A DNA stretch of 33,191 nt, from assembly GCF_002835665.1 (NCBI RefSeq), contig NZ_PIZV01000018.1:1-33191 (forward strand). Direction: 5' to 3'. Below, piece by piece: positions 1-7,091 of the stretch. How positions within the stretch are numbered: the first letter of the stretch is position 1; each line of letters starts with the position of its first letter. The notes under the pieces are model-generated. The model made no database searches, had not been told where the DNA came from, and saw only the letters and a program-made list of their open reading frames with translations. The stretch comes from Chryseobacterium sp. PMSZPI. Its GTDB lineage: Bacteria > Bacteroidota > Bacteroidia > Flavobacteriales > Weeksellaceae. Both the position numbers and the translations under genes were made by a program.

Positions 1-189
1 AAAAATTTTTTCTGAAGATCGTATAGCCATATCCAATACCGTTTCATTTTCCGAAGAAATATGGCGTTGTGTAATCCCTACTTTTTCCTGAATTCTTTCA
101 GAGCTCCATTCAGGAAATTCCCTTTCCAAATCCATATTAGTAAGAACTAACTCTGGTAAATAATATTCTATTTTAGAAATTTTTATCAT
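1..189 (-). CDS. Ketoacyl-ACP synthase III (FabH-like), N-terminal part
   Basis: The reverse strand reads 63 codons from an ATG at 189 to the window edge without a stop. The peptide begins MIKISKIEYYLPE and contains EWSSERIQEKVGITQRHIS, which is the typical N-terminus of the FabH/KAS III thiolase fold (first strand with YLP, then a conserved KxGI-(T/R)-R-H segment). KAS III enzymes condense an acyl-CoA with malonyl-ACP, but members in polysaccharide clusters usually make or transfer special acyl groups. The catalytic Cys-His-Asn residues lie outside the window. The gene is divergent from the acyltransferase operon starting at 231, and a -7 box (TAAATTTG, 225 down to 218) sits 28 nt upstream of its start. 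Family assignment is fairly secure from the N-terminus; the substrate is unknown. Confidence 0.72.
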   Translation of the reverse strand, partial: MIKISKIEYYLPELVLTNMDLEREFPEWSSERIQEKVGITQRHISSENETVLDMAIRSSEKIF

Positions 190-217
190 ATAAATTCTTT
201 TCTTTGTAGGAGAAAAA

Positions 218-225
218 CAAATTTA
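218..225 (-). promoter_or_regulatory. Bacteroidetes -7 box for the KAS III gene
   Basis: The reverse strand carries TAAATTTG, an exact match to TAnnTTTG, 28 nt before the ATG at 189. No clear -33 TTG was seen. It lies in the 41-nt divergent gap shared with the forward operon. Confidence 0.45.
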
Positions 226-230
226 TAATA

Positions 231-794
231 ATGATATTTATATATCGCCTCATCTTAAAAGTTCATACAACCTACCACTATCTAATACAGAGAATCTATC
301 TCAAAATTTGTCTTGCTAAAGGATTAAAGGTAGGAAAAAATGTTCGTTTTGTAGAAGTTCCCCAATTTGGCACCGAACCTTTTCTGATTGAAATCGGTGA
401 TGAAACTACGTTTTCCAATAATGTAAGATTTATTAATCATGACGGAGGCTATAATGCCCTTCATTTTTTTAAAAAGTATGAAGATGTGAGAGCATTTGGA
501 AGAATAAAAATCGGAAAGCAATGTTTACTCGGCGCAGATACTACCGTTATGCTGGGAGTTGAAATGGGTGATAACTGTGTACTTGGAGCAGGTTCTATTT
601 TAACTACCTCTATGCCTGCCGGGACAGTGTATGCAGGTGTTCCTGCAAAATTCATTTGCACCATTGAAGAATATGGAGACAAGGCATTAAAAAATAATGT
701 TATGTATCCACGAGAACTCGAACTAGACAGACCCAAACTGGAAGCTTATATAAAAGAGCACCTCCCTCATACTTATAAACCCATAAAAAAATAA
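231..794 (+). CDS. Acyltransferase, left-handed beta-helix (hexapeptide repeat) family
   Basis: This 187-residue protein is an O- or N-acyltransferase of the hexapeptide-repeat superfamily, of the kind that decorates sugars in surface polysaccharides. The repeat rungs are visible from about residue 48 on (LIEIGDETTFSNNVRFINHDGG, then RIKIGKQCLLGADTTVML, then VEMGDNCVLGAGSILTT), and the helix ends with AGTVYAGVPAKFI, the usual closing turn of this family. The His in INHDG is a likely catalytic residue by family analogy. It is the first gene of a tight operon: its TAA is followed immediately by the ATG of the glycosyltransferase, so translation is probably coupled. An AGGAG lies 18 nt upstream of the ATG, rather far for a ribosome site. 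The acyl donor and acceptor cannot be told from sequence. Confidence 0.85.
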   Translation: MIFIYRLILKVHTTYHYLIQRIYLKICLAKGLKVGKNVRFVEVPQFGTEPFLIEIGDETTFSNNVRFINHDGGYNALHFFKKYEDVRAFGRIKIGKQCLLGADTTVMLGVEMGDNCVLGAGSILTTSMPAGTVYAGVPAKFICTIEEYGDKALKNNVMYPRELELDRPKLEAYIKEHLPHTYKPIKK

Positions 795-1946
795 ATGTCT
801 GAAAAAAAGAAAATTCTCATCAGAATTGGTTCCCTGCGACATGGAGGAGCAGAAAAAGTTCTGGTTAATTTCCTCAAAAACCTTCCGGAAGACAAATATG
901 AAGTTGATCTGCTAATCAATTTATATACAGGAATGTACATCAAGGAAGTACCCTCTTGGGTCAATCTATTTTATCTTTTAAAAGGTGAAATGATTACCAC
1001 AAACAAACCTCATGAAATTCCGGTAAAAGCATTCAGAGTGCTTTATCAAAAAATGTTTCTAAAATTTCCGTCATTATTGTATAAATTTATTTTAAAAAAT
1101 AAAAGATACGATATAGAAATAGCGGCGATTCATGGGATGTATAAAGAGCTTTTATCCAGCCCACAAAAAGATTCAAAAAAAATAATCTGGATTCAAAATG
1201 ACATTTTCAATTTAAAGGAATATACTCCGGATATTATCAAACAGTTTTTCAAATTTGATAAAATACTGGTAATTTCCAACAAATTGAAAGAGGAGATGCA
1301 AAAGCTTGCAAAAAATGAAAAAGAAAAGCAGGCCGTCATTAAGATCTACAACCCTATTGACAAAGAAGATACTTTACAAAAGGCCAATATGGAAATTAAT
1401 GATTTCCCTTTTTCTAAAGCTCTTCCCACTTTTATTACTGTAGGAACTGTTTATCCTCAAAAAGGCTATGACAGACTTTTGAATGTCCATAAAAAATTGA
1501 TTAATGAAGGATTGAACCATCAGATCATTATCATTGGTGATGGTTATGATTTTGAAAATATTCAAGCCCAGCTTAACCAATTGGGGCTTCAGGAAACAGT
1601 GAAAATGCTAGGCTTCAGAAGCAATCCTTACCCTTATGTAAAACAATCAGACTTCTATATCATGTCCTCAAGACATGAAGGCTTCCCTACCATTATTGCG
1701 GAAGCATTGATTTTGAATAAACCGATAGTTTCTACAGACGTATCCGGAATAAGAGATTTGCTTCAGGATGGGAAACTAGGAATTATCAATTCCAATTCAG
1801 AAGAGGGAATCTATGAAGGAATGAAAAAAATTCTCTCTCATAAAGAGCTGGCCGGACAGTATGAAAAAGAAATAGAAAATACAGACCTTCCATTTGTATT
1901 ACAAAAATCTGTGGCTCGCCTTCAGGAAATTATTGATGAAGTATAA
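795..1946 (+). CDS. Glycosyltransferase family 4 (GT-B fold)
   Basis: This 383-residue retaining glycosyltransferase probably transfers a nucleotide-activated sugar to a growing glycan at the cytoplasmic face of the inner membrane. The N-terminal domain opens with a glycine-rich acceptor loop (SLRHGGAEKVLVNFL, about residues 12-26). The C-terminal domain has the family signatures: FITVGTVYPQKGYDRLL, then the E-x7-E motif in RHEGFPTIIAEAL (Glu295 and Glu303), followed by NKPIVSTDVSGIRDLL. There is no signal peptide or membrane segment. It abuts the upstream acyltransferase (TAAATG junction) and is 11 nt from the next acyltransferase, so the three form one operon. The sugar donor is unknown; GT4 members in such clusters vary widely. 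Confidence 0.93.
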   Translation: MSEKKKILIRIGSLRHGGAEKVLVNFLKNLPEDKYEVDLLINLYTGMYIKEVPSWVNLFYLLKGEMITTNKPHEIPVKAFRVLYQKMFLKFPSLLYKFILKNKRYDIEIAAIHGMYKELLSSPQKDSKKIIWIQNDIFNLKEYTPDIIKQFFKFDKILVISNKLKEEMQKLAKNEKEKQAVIKIYNPIDKEDTLQKANMEINDFPFSKALPTFITVGTVYPQKGYDRLLNVHKKLINEGLNHQIIIIGDGYDFENIQAQLNQLGLQETVKMLGFRSNPYPYVKQSDFYIMSSRHEGFPTIIAEALILNKPIVSTDVSGIRDLLQDGKLGIINSNSEEGIYEGMKKILSHKELAGQYEKEIENTDLPFVLQKSVARLQEIIDEV

Positions 1947-1957
1947 AAGATTTTGTT

Positions 1958-2512
1958 ATGCCAAATTACACAGCAATACAGAAAGATTTTTATAGAGAAA
2001 GCGGCAAATGGCTTTCTATATTTCAAATTTGGGCTAAATGCATCAATCCGAATCTTCATTATATTTATGTCTTCAGAAAAGCACAGAAATATAAGAAAAA
2101 GTCCATCCCCGGGATGTTTTGGAGATTCACTCTAAGACATTATCAGATTAAGTACGGTTTTCAAATCTACCCCGAAACGGAGATTGGAGAAGGGTTTTAT
2201 CTTGGGCACTGGGGAGCTCTTGTCATCAATCCCAAAGCTAAGATTGGGAAAAACTGCAATATAGCCCAAGGGGTTACTATAGGACAACAAAACCGTGGAA
2301 AAAATGAAGGATTTCCCGTGATTGGTGATGAAGTCTGGATAGGCTCTAATGCCGTTATTGTAGGCAATATTACTATTGGGAACAATGTATTGATTGCTCC
2401 CAACTCGTATGTCAATTTTGATGTTCCGGCAGATTCGGTTGTAATGGGTAACCCTGGAAAAATTTTCCCTTCATTAATAGCTACGGAAGGTTATATTAAC
2501 AATAAAATTTGA
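1958..2512 (+). CDS. Serine acetyltransferase-like hexapeptide acyltransferase
   Basis: This 184-residue protein resembles the left-handed beta-helix half of serine acetyltransferase (CysE), with the segment EIGEGFYLGHWGALVINPKA, then KIGKNCNIAQGVTIGQQNRG and NITIGNNVLIAPNSYV. The His in GHWGALV (His84) matches the position of the catalytic His in this family. It lacks the helical N-terminal domain of true CysE, and its position behind a glycosyltransferase and another acyltransferase suggests it acetylates a sugar rather than serine. A basic, aromatic N-terminal segment (residues 1-65) may bind the membrane or the acceptor. It ends the operon; no clear terminator hairpin follows. A role in cysteine synthesis is not excluded, but no cysteine gene is near. 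Confidence 0.82.
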   Translation: MPNYTAIQKDFYRESGKWLSIFQIWAKCINPNLHYIYVFRKAQKYKKKSIPGMFWRFTLRHYQIKYGFQIYPETEIGEGFYLGHWGALVINPKAKIGKNCNIAQGVTIGQQNRGKNEGFPVIGDEVWIGSNAVIVGNITIGNNVLIAPNSYVNFDVPADSVVMGNPGKIFPSLIATEGYINNKI

Positions 2513-2867
2513 GATGTATAACAAAGTGGTTGTCTCAATACCAAATAATTTGAAGTCAAAAGCCTCCTTTTTATTTAAGAATTAAAAATATTTTAATTTT
2601 CAAATGATAGATTCTGGTATTTACTTTGTATTTTTATATTGGTTTTTTTAAACATTTGAATGATCAAAGACTAAACCACTGCGCTAAAACAAAGTATACT
2701 GGCATATTACATATGATTTTAAGCATATTTTAATATTAAACTTTGTTAAAGGTGATTGATTCTTCTGCAAAAAGTATATTTTTGCATGATTATTGATTTA
2801 ATCTATTGATTTTGAAAATAATTTAAACGAAACAAATAATTATAAACCTTTTAAAAAATTTAAAATT
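2513..2867. other. AT-rich intergenic region with carbonic anhydrase promoter
   Basis: This 355-nt stretch between the glycan operon and the carbonic anhydrase gene holds no credible open frame on either strand. The only structure I can support is the promoter at 2756-2784. The rest is AT-rich, without a clear terminator hairpin for the upstream operon. Confidence 0.6.
2756..2784 (+). promoter_or_regulatory. Promoter of the carbonic anhydrase/SulP locus
   Basis: TTG at 2756-2758, an 18-nt spacer, and TATTTTTG at 2777-2784 fit the Bacteroidetes -33/-7 pattern (TTG, 17-23 nt, TAnnTTTG). Transcription would start near 2790, giving a leader of roughly 75-80 nt before the ATG at 2868. This is one of the better matches in the window because both elements are present. 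Confidence 0.55.
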
Positions 2868-3536
2868 ATGTCACAATCGTACGAAGTTATTTTTGAAAAT
2901 AATAGAAAATGGGTAGAATCTAAAGTTTCAGAGGACCCGAATTTCTTCCATGAGTTGGCTAAAACTCAGCACCCTGATTATCTATACATCGGATGTTCAG
3001 ACAGTAGAGCCACAGCGGAAGAATTGATGGGAGCAAAACCTGGAGAGGTTTTTGTTCATAGAAACATTGCGAATGTTGTTAATACTTTAGACATGAGTTC
3101 CACAGCAGTAATTCAGTATGCTGTAGAACATCTTAAGGTGAAACATATCGTGGTGTGTGGACATTACAACTGCGGGGGTGTAAAAGCCGCGATGACCCCT
3201 CAGGATTTAGGATTATTAAATCCTTGGTTGAGAAACATCCGTGACGTTTACAGATTGCACCAAGCTGAGCTTGATTCTATTGAAGATGAGGACAAACGTT
3301 ATGACAGACTTGTAGAACTTAATGTTCAGGAGCAGTGCATCAACGTGATCAAGATGGCCTGTGTACAGGAAAGGTATATTTTAGAAGAGCAACCTATTGT
3401 ACATGGCTGGGTATTTGACCTTAGAACAGGTAAAATCATAGATTTGGAGATCGATTTTGAGAAGACTTTGAAAGACATCCAAAAGATCTACAACCTTACA
3501 GGTTCTGATTGGGTAATGAGCAGAAAGACCAAATAG
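2868..3536 (+). CDS. can: Beta-class carbonic anhydrase (first copy)
   Basis: The 222-residue protein interconverts CO2 and bicarbonate in the cytoplasm. All zinc and active-site residues of beta-class enzymes are visible: Cys43, Asp45 and Arg47 in GCSDSRATAEELMG, and His99 and Cys102 in GHYNCGGV. The segment VFVHRNIANVV between them is also typical, and the length is normal for the plant/E. coli Can type. There is no signal peptide. It is the first gene of a locus that continues with a small exported protein, a SulP anion transporter and a second, different beta-carbonic anhydrase, all on the same strand. That context points to bicarbonate supply for carboxylating enzymes. A good -33/-7 promoter lies upstream. 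Confidence 0.95.
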   Translation: MSQSYEVIFENNRKWVESKVSEDPNFFHELAKTQHPDYLYIGCSDSRATAEELMGAKPGEVFVHRNIANVVNTLDMSSTAVIQYAVEHLKVKHIVVCGHYNCGGVKAAMTPQDLGLLNPWLRNIRDVYRLHQAELDSIEDEDKRYDRLVELNVQEQCINVIKMACVQERYILEEQPIVHGWVFDLRTGKIIDLEIDFEKTLKDIQKIYNLTGSDWVMSRKTK

Positions 3537-3558
3537 TTTTTCTAAAAAAGAATGTAAA

Positions 3559-3858
3559 ATGAAATTCTGGAGTATTGTTATATTAACGTTTTTTCTGAAT
3601 TTTACAGCGCTGCCAAGCATTGCTGCGATAGCAGGTTGGAATATTCAGAGAACGAATATAATCATCAATGAAGAAGAACCACATTCTCACCCATCCTCAC
3701 TTATTGTTTACGAAAAGACTCTTCCGAAACCTTTGGATGTATTCGATCACCTAAAGTTTTCCGAACCTGATCTTCAGGCTGTGTCTTTTGTGCTGGTAGA
3801 TGATTCCTTTCATTTATCGCCATTACTCACTATATTTTCTCCGCCTCCGGAAGCTTAA
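3559..3858 (+). CDS. Small exported protein of unknown function in the carbonic anhydrase/SulP locus
   Basis: I do not recognise a named family. The 99-residue product starts with a hydrophobic signal-like segment (MKFWSIVILTFFLNFTALPS, probable cleavage after Ala22 or Ala23), so the mature part of about 76 residues should be outside the cytoplasm or anchored by the uncleaved helix. It contains an acidic/His patch (NEEEPHSHPSS), a predicted strand LIVYEKTLPKPLDVFDHLKF, and a proline-rich end LLTIFSPPPEA. It has no cysteine, so it is not a lipoprotein. It begins 22 nt after the first carbonic anhydrase stop and precedes the SulP gene by 150 nt, so co-transcription with the carbonic anhydrase is likely. 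The regular ORF and position argue for a real gene; its role is unknown, perhaps a transporter partner. Confidence 0.72.
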   Translation: MKFWSIVILTFFLNFTALPSIAAIAGWNIQRTNIIINEEEPHSHPSSLIVYEKTLPKPLDVFDHLKFSEPDLQAVSFVLVDDSFHLSPLLTIFSPPPEA

Positions 3859-4008
3859 TTTTTAAGTATAATTAGATTATTTTTTATTCGTTATTCACAT
3901 CATTCCCTGATTGTGAATATCGTGCATGTGCTTAAAAATTAATTTTCCAATCTTTTATAATTGATTATTTGAGGATCAATCAATCAGTTATAATATTTTC
4001 AAAATATC

Positions 4009-5601
4009 ATGAAAAAAACATCTTTATTAGGAGGAATCAAGGAGAATTTCCCTTCCGGGCTCGTTGTATTCTTAGTAGCACTTCCTTTGTGCTTAGGGAT
4101 TGCCCTGGCATCCGGAGCACCTCCGCTATCCGGGGTCATTGCCGGAATTGTAGGAGGACTTGTCGTAGGTTGCCTTAGTAATTCCAATATATCTGTTTCA
4201 GGTCCTGCTGCAGGTCTTACAGCTATTGTTTTAACAGCCATTACAGACCTTGGGGCATTTGAGTTATTCTTATGTGCAGGAATCATTGCAGGACTAATCC
4301 AACTCGTTTTAGGGTTTGCAAAAGCAGGAAGTATTTCCAATTACTTTCCCAATAACGTTATTGAAGGAATGCTTGCCGCTATCGGAATTATTATTATTTT
4401 AAAACAAATTCCTCATGCCCTTGGATATGATAAAGACCATGAAGGACATGAATCCCTTTTTGATAATGGCATCAATTTAAATTATTTCAGTGAGTTGCTT
4501 AAAGATATTCATCCGGGAGCGATTATTATAACCCTTGTTTCTGTAGCCATTCTTATCTTATGGGATAAAATACCGGCTTTAAAAAGGATGAAAATGCTTC
4601 CGGGAGCACTCGTTGCAGTAGTTACCGGAATACTTATCAATGAGCTTTTTAAACTATCAGGAAGTTCTTTGGCTATTGGCAAAGAGCATTTGGTTTCTTT
4701 ACCTGTACCACAATCTTTGAATGATTTTAAAAACCTGATCACGATGCCCGATTTTGCCGGATTTACTAATCCTAAAGTATGGATCGTAGGGGCAACGATT
4801 GCCATTGTAGCTTCCATAGAAACCTTACTTTGTATTGAAGCATCAGACAGATTAGACAAGCAAAGAAGAATTACAGATACAAATCTTGAACTGAAGGCTC
4901 AGGGAATAGGAAACCTGGTAAGTTCATTTATCGGAGGACTTCCTATGACATCTGTAGTTGTAAGAAGCTCTGCCAATGCTAATGCGGGTGCTACATCTAA
5001 AGTTTCTGCCATGATCCATGGTGTATTATTATTAGTTTGTGTACTAACGATTCCTGTTATCCTGAATCTTATACCACTTGCAACATTGGCTGCAGTACTG
5101 ATTTTAGTTGGATATAAATTAGCCAAGCCTGCAACATTCAAGCATTTCTGGCATCTTGGAAAATTCCAGTTTGTTCCGTTTCTGGCAACTGTTGTGGCTA
5201 TTGTAGCTACAGACCTATTAAAAGGAGTCGGAATTGGTCTTGCAATCTCTATTTTCTATATTTTGCAGGGAAATATGAAAAGAGCATATTACTTAAGCCG
5301 AGAAAAACTGGACGATGCAGACGGGATTAAGATCAAACTGGCTGAAGAAGTTTCATTCTTAAATAAGGCTGCCATCAAAAAAACACTTAAAAATATTAAG
5401 CCCAATTCTACCGTAACAATTGATGCCAGAGATACTTCGTATATTACAACAGATGTTCTGGAAATGATACAGGACTTTGCCAACATTCGTGCGAAGGAAG
5501 AAGACATCAATGTAGAACTTTTAGGTTTTAAAACTTCATACAGGGATTATGAAAGAAGTCAGGATTCTCACATTCTGATTACTCACAAAAGAGCTATGTA
5601 A
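4009..5601 (+). CDS. SulP family inorganic anion transporter with STAS domain, probable bicarbonate transporter
   Basis: The 530-residue inner-membrane protein has the SulP layout: an amphipathic start (MKKTSLLGGIKENFPSGLVV), a core of many hydrophobic helices to about residue 420, and a cytoplasmic STAS domain at about 435-525. The family signature ISVSGPAAGLTAIVLTAI is at about residues 63-80, and GGLPMTSVVVRSSANANAGA is the conserved second signature of prokaryotic SulP proteins. SulP members carry sulfate, bicarbonate or other anions. Bicarbonate is inferred here because carbonic anhydrase genes flank the gene on both sides, and SulP/carbonic anhydrase neighbours and fusions are a known pattern. 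It is probably co-transcribed with the second carbonic anhydrase 58 nt downstream. A sulfate role is possible, but no sulfur-assimilation gene is present. Confidence 0.92.
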   Translation: MKKTSLLGGIKENFPSGLVVFLVALPLCLGIALASGAPPLSGVIAGIVGGLVVGCLSNSNISVSGPAAGLTAIVLTAITDLGAFELFLCAGIIAGLIQLVLGFAKAGSISNYFPNNVIEGMLAAIGIIIILKQIPHALGYDKDHEGHESLFDNGINLNYFSELLKDIHPGAIIITLVSVAILILWDKIPALKRMKMLPGALVAVVTGILINELFKLSGSSLAIGKEHLVSLPVPQSLNDFKNLITMPDFAGFTNPKVWIVGATIAIVASIETLLCIEASDRLDKQRRITDTNLELKAQGIGNLVSSFIGGLPMTSVVVRSSANANAGATSKVSAMIHGVLLLVCVLTIPVILNLIPLATLAAVLILVGYKLAKPATFKHFWHLGKFQFVPFLATVVAIVATDLLKGVGIGLAISIFYILQGNMKRAYYLSREKLDDADGIKIKLAEEVSFLNKAAIKKTLKNIKPNSTVTIDARDTSYITTDVLEMIQDFANIRAKEEDINVELLGFKTSYRDYERSQDSHILITHKRAM

Positions 5602-5659
5602 CTCATTTATTATCAATTATTTATTTTTATTTTTTAAATTCGAAAAACAATTAAGCTAT

Positions 5660-6295
5660 ATGAAAGCACATACATCCGAAACTCAATCGACAATTACTCC
5701 TGAAAAAGCATTAGACTTTCTAAAGGAAGGAAACCAAAGGTTCGTTAACAACCTTAAAGCAAACAGAGATCTATTGGAGCAAGTAAATGCTACACGTGAA
5801 GGACAATGGCCTTTCGCAGTTGTTTTAAGCTGTATAGATAGTCGTACTTCAGCTGAGCTTATTTTTGATCAGGGCTTAGGAGACATTTTCAGTATCAGAA
5901 TTGCCGGTAATTTTGTAAACCAGGACATTTTAGGTTCTATGGAATTTGGTTGTAATGTTGCCGGTTCAAAACTTATTGTGGTTTTAGGCCACACTAAATG
6001 CGGAGCCTTAAAAGGCGGACTTGATGCTGCTCAAATTGAAGGCATGGGAATGGATAATCTAAACCACCTGATCAATCATTTTAACCCAATCATCAATGAG
6101 GTGATTGAAAAGGACGAAGACCGTTCGTCAAAAAACAGCTCACTGTTGGAAAGGCTAAATCAACAAAATGTAAAAAATGCAATTGCTGATATTCGTAAGC
6201 AGAGTTCCACACTTAGAAATCTTGAAGAGCAAGGTAAAATTAAAATTGTGGGAGCTAATTATGATGTTGAAACAGGTGCAGTAACCTGGTTATAA
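5660..6295 (+). CDS. Beta-class carbonic anhydrase (second copy, divergent)
   Basis: This 211-residue enzyme is a second beta-carbonic anhydrase, clearly different from the one at 2868. Zinc and catalytic residues are Cys58, Asp60 and Arg62 in LSCIDSRTSAEL, and His111 and Cys114 in GHTKCGALKGG. It has the longer N-terminal arm (TPEKALDFLKEGNQRFVNN) and the segment SIRIAGNFVNQDILGSMEFG of the subclass often found beside SulP transporters. No signal peptide is seen, so it should act in the cytoplasm, next to the transporter, trapping or releasing CO2. It ends the locus and is followed by a strong hairpin at 6392-6419. Confidence 0.94.
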   Translation: MKAHTSETQSTITPEKALDFLKEGNQRFVNNLKANRDLLEQVNATREGQWPFAVVLSCIDSRTSAELIFDQGLGDIFSIRIAGNFVNQDILGSMEFGCNVAGSKLIVVLGHTKCGALKGGLDAAQIEGMGMDNLNHLINHFNPIINEVIEKDEDRSSKNSSLLERLNQQNVKNAIADIRKQSSTLRNLEEQGKIKIVGANYDVETGAVTWL

Positions 6296-6391
6296 AAATC
6301 ACCCCCGCATTACAGCTAGTTACAAAAAATTATATAAAAACAAGAGCACAAGCTCAGATAAATTGATTGGAAATTAATTTTAAGCACATCA

Positions 6392-6425
6392 AAAGGCCAT
6401 CGGAAATCCGATGGCCTTTATTTAT
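6392..6425. terminator. Bidirectional terminator between carbonic anhydrase and pth
   Basis: A 12-13 bp perfect stem (AAAGGCCATCGG against its complement, 6392-6403 and 6408-6419) closes a 4-nt loop. It lies between two convergent genes and has short T/A runs on both sides, so it can serve both strands. Confidence 0.8.
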
Positions 6426-6442
6426 TGATTTCATTTTCCTAT

Positions 6443-7006
6443 TTATTTTCCATTAAATGCAGACATTGTATTACTGATTCCCGCAAAAACAAATGAAAGA
6501 CTGGCTTTAGAAAATTTTTCAATTCTTTCGGATAGTTTTTCCGTCTCCTCTTCATTCCAGGTGCCCAATACATAATCTACCTGACGTCCAGCAGTAAAAT
6601 CTGCAGATATTCCAAAACGTAGTCTTGCATAATTTTGAGTTTGCAACACCTCATTGATATTCTTCAAACCATTATGTCCCGCATCAGAGCCTTTTCCTTT
6701 CATTCTTAATGTTCCGAAAGGAAGTGCCAGATCATCCGTGATAATCAATATATTTTCTAAAGGAATATTCTCTTTTTGCATCCAGTATCTTACTGCATTC
6801 CCGGAAAGGTTCATATAAGTATCCGGCTTAAGAACAAAAACTTTACGCCCTTTATATTTTCCTTCAGCCAGCCATCCAAAATTGGCTGTATTGAATGATG
6901 CTTCAAGCGTTTCCGTTATTTTTTCAGCAACTTTAAAACCTATATTATGTCGTGTATTTTCATATTCTGAGCCTTTATTACCTAGCCCAACGATTAAGTA
7001 TTTCAT
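6443..7006 (-). CDS. pth: Peptidyl-tRNA hydrolase
   Basis: The 187-residue enzyme releases tRNA from prematurely dropped peptidyl-tRNAs in the cytoplasm. It matches the bacterial Pth family from the first residue: MKYLIVGLGNKGSEYENTRHNIG carries Asn10 and the catalytic His20, KPDTYMNLSG carries Asn66, ITDDLALPFGTLR the conserved Asp, and GSDAGHNGLKNI the tRNA-contacting GHNG segment. Length is normal. It has its own likely promoter, with a -7 box TAATTTTG at 7027-7020, and shares the bidirectional terminator at 6392 with the convergent carbonic anhydrase. Confidence 0.97.
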   Translation of the reverse strand: MKYLIVGLGNKGSEYENTRHNIGFKVAEKITETLEASFNTANFGWLAEGKYKGRKVFVLKPDTYMNLSGNAVRYWMQKENIPLENILIITDDLALPFGTLRMKGKGSDAGHNGLKNINEVLQTQNYARLRFGISADFTAGRQVDYVLGTWNEEETEKLSERIEKFSKASLSFVFAGISNTMSAFNGK

Positions 7007-7019
7007 CAGAAATTTTTTG

Positions 7020-7051
7020 CAAAATTAAGCCATAAAAAATAAAAAACTCAA
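7020..7051 (-). promoter_or_regulatory. Promoter of pth, overlapping the upstream terminator
   Basis: On the reverse strand TTG (7051-7049), a 21-nt spacer and TAATTTTG (7027-7020) fit the -33/-7 pattern. The -7 box is 13 nt before the ATG at 7006. The -33 TTG falls inside the stem of the lipoprotein terminator (7045-7069). Confidence 0.45.
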
Positions 7052-7069
7052 CCTTGGAGAGGCTGAGTT
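7031..7069 (-). terminator. Terminator of the lipoprotein gene at 7092-8021
   Basis: On the reverse strand a 9-bp stem (AACTCAGCC with GGTTGAGTT, one G-U pair; 7069-7061 and 7053-7045) encloses a 7-nt loop. It is followed by a T-rich tract at 7044-7031. Confidence 0.8.
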
Positions 7070-7091
7070 CAAATATTCTTTAAAAATAATG

